From: Erodium maritimum
Lineage: Eukaryota > Streptophyta > Magnoliopsida > Geraniales > Geraniaceae
Direction of reading: 5' to 3'
Assembly (NCBI GenBank): GCA_963921825.1
Contig: OY997592.1
Span: forward strand, 32,281,730-32,345,729
DNA: 64,000 bases
Part shown: positions 59,040 through 64,000 of the stretch, piece after piece
Position numbering within the stretch: position 1 is the stretch's first letter
How the letters are laid out: the number at the start of each line of letters is the position of its first letter
The notes under the pieces: model-generated
What the model was told of the DNA's origin: nothing
Seen by the model: the letters and a program-made list of their open reading frames with translations, nothing else
The model's database searches: none
Program-made: the position numbers and the translations under genes

Positions 59040-59466
59040 TAATATCTAGAAATGCCCTTAATTTATCTTTTAACGGTTTAGTGTGAAATCTAATCTGAAG
59101 GATGTATTGTTCGTGGGCAGTGGTGACCCATGGAACCCTCATCCCACAACGGTAGTAAAGGTCATGGCAATGTTTCAAGGTGTTCATCGAGTTTTGAAAC
59201 CAGATGGCATATATCATTTCAATTTCGTTTGGGCAGGTAATAAAATCAACCGTTTGAATTCTTCCTTTCAATTCCATGCCCATTATTGCTAAATCGTGTT
59301 CCTTACAGCCCCATTTCAGGCGTCCGTTTTTTGAAGCTCCAGAATTTACCTGGTCTGTTGAGTACAGTACCTTTGGGCATGGGTTTCATTATTTTTTCTA
59401 TACACTGAAGAAGGTTAGCGGCTCATATACCACATCAGTTCATCATATATCCACTTATTTCTAAAA

Positions 59467-59872
59467 GGGATAATTGCAAAAAAATACCCTGCAGTATTAA
59501 CTTTTTGCAACTTGTAACCCTCTTCTTTGATATTTGCATATAATACCCTGAATTTGTCTTTTTGTTGTTCTTTGTATAACAATGAGGATTTTGCCCTTGG
59601 AAATTTAAATGTAAAAAATAATAACTAAAGAACAAAATATCCAAATATCCAAATTTTCATCTACAAAGAGGAAGAGAACGAAAGGATATGAAAATTTGGA
59701 TTTTTTTTGTTTTTTACTTACTATTTTTTAAATCTAAAATTTAAGGGTAAAATTGTTATTTTTATACAATTGCAACAAAAAGACAAGTTTAGGGGTACTT
59801 TTTTACAATTGTCAAAGAAGAGGGCTACTAGTTTCAAAAAATGAATACCTCGGGGTACTTTTTTGCAATCCT
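59467..59872. mobile_element. MULE-type MITE in intron 6
   Basis: 406 bp, ends GGGATAATTGCAAAAAAATA and inverted GGATTGCAAAAAAGTACCCC, with a perfect 9-bp duplication TTTCTAAAA at 59458-59466 and 59873-59881. Confidence 0.85.
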
Positions 59873-60158
59873 TTTCTAAAATCTTTAATATTGTCATTAT
59901 TCTCTCGAAAGAGGTATACATTGAAATCAGTCCATTGCATATAGCATGTAAAATTTCTAAGTGTGCCTCAACGATTATCAGGCTGCTTAACACGGGATTT
60001 GACCTTCTTCTGGAGGGGAAGAGATCAGCTGATAATGGACACGATAAGGCATATCAAGCACCATCCATTTGCATGTTCCAGGATGAGTTAGAGGGTGAAG
60101 ATTATCATTTCCGTACCAATGTTGAAGAGCTCAATGGTGACGACTAACCGGAACTTTG

Positions 60159-60325
60159 CTCAACTGTTGTGAACTAGAAATTTTGATCTGATTCTGCTTC
60201 AAACTGAAGTTTCATGGATGTAACATTCAATTCCATTTTTGTGATGAAATCATGAAATTGTTTATAATGTATTTAACTCAACTGTTGTGAACTTGAAATT
60301 TTGATCTGATTCTGCTTCGAACTGA
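60159..60325 (+). repeat. Duplicated 49-bp piece of the methyltransferase 3' end
   Basis: 60159-60207 and 60277-60325 agree at 47 of 49 bases (CTCAACTGTTGTGAACT, then ATTTTGATCTGATTCTGC). The first copy is in the 3' UTR just after the stop codon. The second copy lies directly against the truncated 3' side of LINE 2. Confidence 0.85.
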
Positions 60326-63300
60326 GTTGCTCCTTTCCAGCCACGTTCTCCAAATAACTATGGAACCTAGCATAGACCAGTGACTGAATCTAGGCCCAAG
60401 AGATTTCCAAGAGATGAACCAATCTCTGATACTTTCAGCTGTAGCAGTTATTATCCCCCACCATTGTAGACACTTGAACCAGACAGTCCGAGAGTAGTTA
60501 CAGGTTAGAAAAAGGTGATCTAAATCCTCAGGATTTTTATTACACAAAGGACACCAAATAGTTCCAGAATACAATAGTCCTCTTGTCAATAGAAAACATC
60601 TTGTTGGAATTGCGTGCATACAAATTAACCAGGCAAAAGCAGCCACCTTTAGAGGAAGAATTGGTTCCGATAATAGTGCAGGCCAATCAAGTTGTTGATC
60701 ATTAATCTCATCCAAAAGTCTATATATCTCCTTTATAGAAAAACCCTTCTGATCATACTTCCAAGAGACTTTATCTTCTCCCAAAAAAAGGACCAGTTGA
60801 ATAAGAGAATCCAATCCCCATTAAACCTAAGCTGAGAGACCAATGATCTTTTTTGTGTGCTAAGGTGATACAATCTCTGAAAGGTAAACCTGAGAGCAAT
60901 ATCAATAGCCCAACAATCATTCCAAAACTGTACTGAATTCCTAGAGAAAACTTTCCATTGCAAACCCACAACCCCAAAGGCACTTGCAAAATTTGGAGAG
61001 GTTAGTAGAGAATCAATGTGTCTTAGAAAAGACTGACCATTATGCAACATGAATTTTAATAGATCCCAAGAACTACTGTCCTACCCATATTTAGCAGAAA
61101 GTAATTGCTTCCAAAGAGAATCCCTCTCTAAAGCAAATTTCCACCACCATCTGGCAAGTAGAGCTTTGTTCATGATATGGAGATTTTTGATTCCTAAGCC
61201 ACCTCTGCTTTTAGGTCTGCAAATGAGGTTCTATCTTACCTTGTGCAACACCTTTGTTATTGAGCCATTCCATAAAAATCTTCTTTGCCACTGTTCCATT
61301 TCTCTAATCACCCCAAGGGAGCCTTGTACAAAGACATAGTAAAGAGGTAAGCAACTGAGAGAGGATTTGATCAAGGTAATTGTTCCCACAAAGGATCTAT
61401 GATTTGCTTGCCATATACTCATTTTCTGTTTGAATTTTTTGATCACTGGTGCCCAGGTCTTCTTTCTTCTGGGATTTTCCCCCAATTGGAAGCCAAGATA
61501 AGTAAAAGGCAGCTCCATGGTGGAACATCCCAATATATTAGTGATTTCTTCTAAACTGACTGAAGAAGCATTAAGGATAACTTTTGATTTTTGGAAATTA
61601 ATCTTTAGACCAGTGGCTTTTTGAAGGCAAGTGAGGGTGTGTTTTAGGTTGATAGCTTGCTGCAACCCTGCTTTGATAAAAATTAGTGTATCATCTGCAA
61701 ATTGGAGGTAAGAAATTTGTGGACCTTGATTATTGCATTGTATTCCAGCAAACATTTCTGACTCAATGCCTTTTTCCATAAGTTTGTGTAGACATTCAGC
61801 TATCAAGGAAAATAGTAGCGGGGTCAAAGAGCAACCTTGTCTCAGACCTCTCAGAAGTGGAAAATCTGCTGAAGGCGAACCATTGATGAGAACTGAGGAG
61901 TGAGCTTTGATGCAAATGTTTATCAAGGAGATCCATCTCTCTCCAAAACTCATCCTCTTGAGTAATAATAGTATTGTCTCCAAATTCACATGGTCATAAG
62001 CCTTTTCAAAATCAACTTTGAAAACAATCACCTCCTGTTTGTTTAGCTTTATGGAATGGATGAGTTCAGAGACAATAAGGATCCCATCTATGATTTGTCT
62101 TCAAGCAATAAAACCTGATTGAGTATCATGTACTAGATCATTCATCACCCCCTTGAGTCTGGCATCCAAGACTTTAGAAATGGCTTTGTAGTAGCTGCAA
62201 ATTAAGCTGATAGGTCTGAAGTCCTCAAAATATTCAGGAGAGGAAACTTTAGGGATCAAGATAATGAAAGTAGAATTTAAACCCTTTCCTAATTCTCCTC
62301 CAGCAAAGAAATGAGTCATCAAATTCAAAATATCATATTTGATCACCTCCCAACACACTTGAAAAAATTTCATAGTAAAACCATCAGGACCTGGAGCCTT
62401 TTCTCCATTACAAGCTTTGATTGCATTGAGAATTTCCTACTCAGAGAAGGTTCCCTCTAGGCTTTGAGCTTGTGTCTCAGATAAGGACTTGAAAGGTAGT
62501 GATCTCAAGTCCAACATGATGTCAATCTCCTCTCTAAATCTATTGGCAAAGTGAGTTCTAGCCACATTTCTGATCTCTGATGGTGAAGACCAAGTAACCC
62601 CCTCCTCAGTTATCTAAGAGATTAATTTCCTTGAGTTGTTATAACTGGCAACCTTGTGAAAGAATTTTGTGCACCTATCCTCTTCTTTATTCCATTGCAA
62701 TCTGGATTTCTGACACCAAATTTTGGCCTGCAGCTTGAGTTTCTGGATGAGTCTAGCATTGCAGATGGATCTTAAAGCAATCTCAGCAGGAAGTAGATCC
62801 CTCTTTTCTCAGTGTATCAATGTCAGTATCCAGTCAGCCAAATTTGTCTATGTTCCACCCCCTTAAAAAACCTTTCAGAGCTTTAAGTTTGAACCATAAC
62901 ACATATGCAGGAGAACCTGTAGCATGAATGGATAACCAGAACTCTTTGATGTCTTTCATGAAGTCAGGATGTGAGATCCAAGAATTGATGAATTTAAAAG
63001 GACTTGGACCCCAATCAATCCAAGGGAACTCAACAAGACTGGTTTGTGATCAGACATACATCTACTCAAGCAAGTCTGAGAGAGGTTGTTGAAGACTGTC
63101 ATTAAAAGAGGAGTGATTAGAAACCTATCCAGCCTAGATGCTATAGAACCATTCTCAAACCATGTAAACTTTCCTCCAGATAGTTACAGATCGATAACAC
63201 CAATATTAGCCACAAAGTCATTAAAATCCCTGAGGCTAGTAAAATAGATGTAGGAACCAGCCTTTTCACTTTGATCCAAGATTGCATTGAAGTCCCCAGC

Positions 63301-64000
63301 TACCAGAAAAGAATCATAACAATTATTCAACTTGTCCCAATATCTTACCACATCAAAGCTCTCCAAGAAATATCACAGGGAGCATACACATTTAATATAG
63401 AGATGTTCAACTCTTGTGGTAGAAAATTCCTGGACCAATAAAGTACATGTTCATCTACATAGGAATCATGTAACTCAAAGGTTAAAGTGTTCCAAATAGT
63501 AGCAACCCCTCTTGATAGGCCTATGGCAGGAACGAAAGCAAAGCTCCAATTTTGTGCAAAACCACAGCTTGTTAAGAAAAGGGAGGTCATAGAACTCAAC
63601 TTGGTTTCCTGTAATAATACCATGTCCAGATGTTGCTTGCAGCACACTCTTATGAGAACTCTTATCTTCTGTCTAGAAGAAGCCACTCTCATGTTCCATG
63701 AGAGTATCCTCATGGAGAGGAGAGTCTTTGGGTAGGAAGAGACGGTAAAATAGAGTCAGTTCTCTCTGCTACCTCCTCAAGGTCACAAAATTCATCTTGT
63801 GAATGTGTTTCCAAATCAACAGATGGATTGACTTCGAATTCAAGATTATGGAATTGTTCAGCAACCTCTTCTCCAACTGAGTAAGCTTTCAAACCCAAGG
63901 CTTTGCAGTAATCCCAAGGCCCTTCTTCTCCAGCTTTGAAATTGATTGAAACCTTGCTCGATTTTTTGGTTGTCACTTCAGGTCTGAGGGAAAGAGTAGC
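60326..64000 (-). mobile_element. L1-type LINE 2, degraded, runs out of the window
   Basis: A minus-strand non-LTR retrotransposon. From right to left: an acidic ORF1-end-like frame (63976-63710), endonuclease (63713-about 63000), reverse transcriptase (about 62400-61230) and zf-RVT (about 60814-60330). The left edge lies within or just after the zf-RVT coding part, without a poly(A) tract, so the 3' UTR and tail are missing. The right end is outside the window. Confidence 0.85.
60330..63713 (-). pseudogene. LINE 2 ORF2: endonuclease, reverse transcriptase, zf-RVT
   Basis: It starts at 63713 with MRILSWNMRVASSRQK and VLLQETKLSS, then AGDFNAILDQSEKAGS (about 63300). Reverse transcriptase: RPISLICSYYKAISKVL, VFKVDFEKAYDHVN, RGLRQGCSLTPLLFSL and LQFADDTLIF, so the catalytic FADD is kept here, unlike in LINE 1. 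The tail has PILPLKVAAFAWLICMHAIP and CPLCNKNPEDLDHLFLTC. Frameshifts near 63360 and 61240, a stop near 62100 and others around 62430-62820 break the frame. It is dead but better kept than LINE 1. Confidence 0.87.

Larger units (their letters stand above)
55720..60147 (+). pseudogene. Methyltransferase of the At4g34360 type (METTL13/EEF1AKMT4-like), broken
   Basis: Seven inferred exons: 55720-55805, 55887-55983, 57385-57523, 58485-58567, 59101-59236, 59309-59413 and 60016-60147, all with GT-AG introns. The predicted order is an N-terminal EERF-type region (SSEEHYEWLKDHSHFRHL), SAM-binding motif I (LGCGNSQLSDELYKSG), motif II region ITCTDLSPVAVQSMQKRF, LEADMLDLPFSDECFDVVI, then KPDGI, PHFRRPFFEAPEFTWSVEY and a C-terminal PSICMFQDELEGEDY. 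This matches the plant class I methyltransferases of this type throughout. Two defects: TAG (57391-57393) where the family has Glu before LGCGN, and one extra base in exon 5 (about 59209-59215), which shifts the frame before PHFRRP. Using that TAG as a splice acceptor would skip the stop at the price of three residues, but would not mend the shift. Substrate is unknown in plants; animal relatives methylate eEF1A. Confidence 0.87.

Overview
The window is nuclear DNA of a flowering plant, most likely a eudicot. Plant-type spliced genes, Ty1/copia and Ty3/gypsy elements, L1-type LINEs, Mutator-like (MULE), hAT and Tourist-like elements are all present. I cannot name the species. There is almost no intact host coding capacity. 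Three pieces of host genes are recognisable: one exon of a class VIII myosin (about 30.0 kb), a complete-looking but broken gene for a plant S-adenosylmethionine-dependent methyltransferase of the At4g34360 type (55.7-60.1 kb), and two exons of phospholipid:diacylglycerol acyltransferase (PDAT) carried inside a small transposon (25.2-25.5 kb). I saw no tRNA, rRNA or CRISPR array.

Positions 1-29,964 are one nest. A Ty1/copia element on the minus strand, whose 5' LTR ends at 29,964 in an intron of the myosin fragment, runs leftwards out of the window. Into it went a gypsy LTR (1-2,077), a large MULE (4,460-23,713, 11-bp target duplication), a Pack-MULE (24,564-26,502, 9-bp duplication) and a chain of three foldback MITEs in a TA microsatellite (26,638-29,228). 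The large MULE took three solo gypsy LTRs of its own (5,599-8,371; 9,096-12,429; 17,618-20,849). Two carry perfect 5-bp duplications and the third differs by one base. Taking them out leaves a MULE of about 9.9 kb with three genes: a spliced DUF1985/Ulp1-type cysteine protease gene (+), a short proline-rich and acidic ORF (+), and a Mutator transposase with MULE, SWIM and zinc-knuckle domains (-). This resembles Ulp1-bearing MULEs known from plants, but the third ORF is not one I recognise.

Positions 30-47 kb hold a Tourist-like MITE, an L1-type LINE (about 30.9-35.7 kb, minus), an unrecognised 222-codon ORF (36.9-37.5 kb, minus), AT-rich sequence with MITE fragments, and a defective hAT element (39,863-46,659, 8-bp duplication) split by a gypsy Tekay/Del-like chromovirus fossil (40,908-45,824).

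Positions 47.7-64 kb hold the end of a second copia fossil (+) whose 3' LTR carries four more TA-targeting MITEs, an inverted LTR of the same family making a large palindrome, a LINE ORF1 fragment with DUF4283-like and zinc-knuckle parts, the methyltransferase pseudogene with five MITEs in its introns, and a second L1-type LINE (minus) that starts right after a duplicated piece of the methyltransferase 3' end.

The most interesting items are the three-gene MULE with its unexplained proline/acidic ORF, the PDAT-carrying Pack-MULE, and the two chains of foldback MITEs that repeatedly used TA microsatellites as targets.
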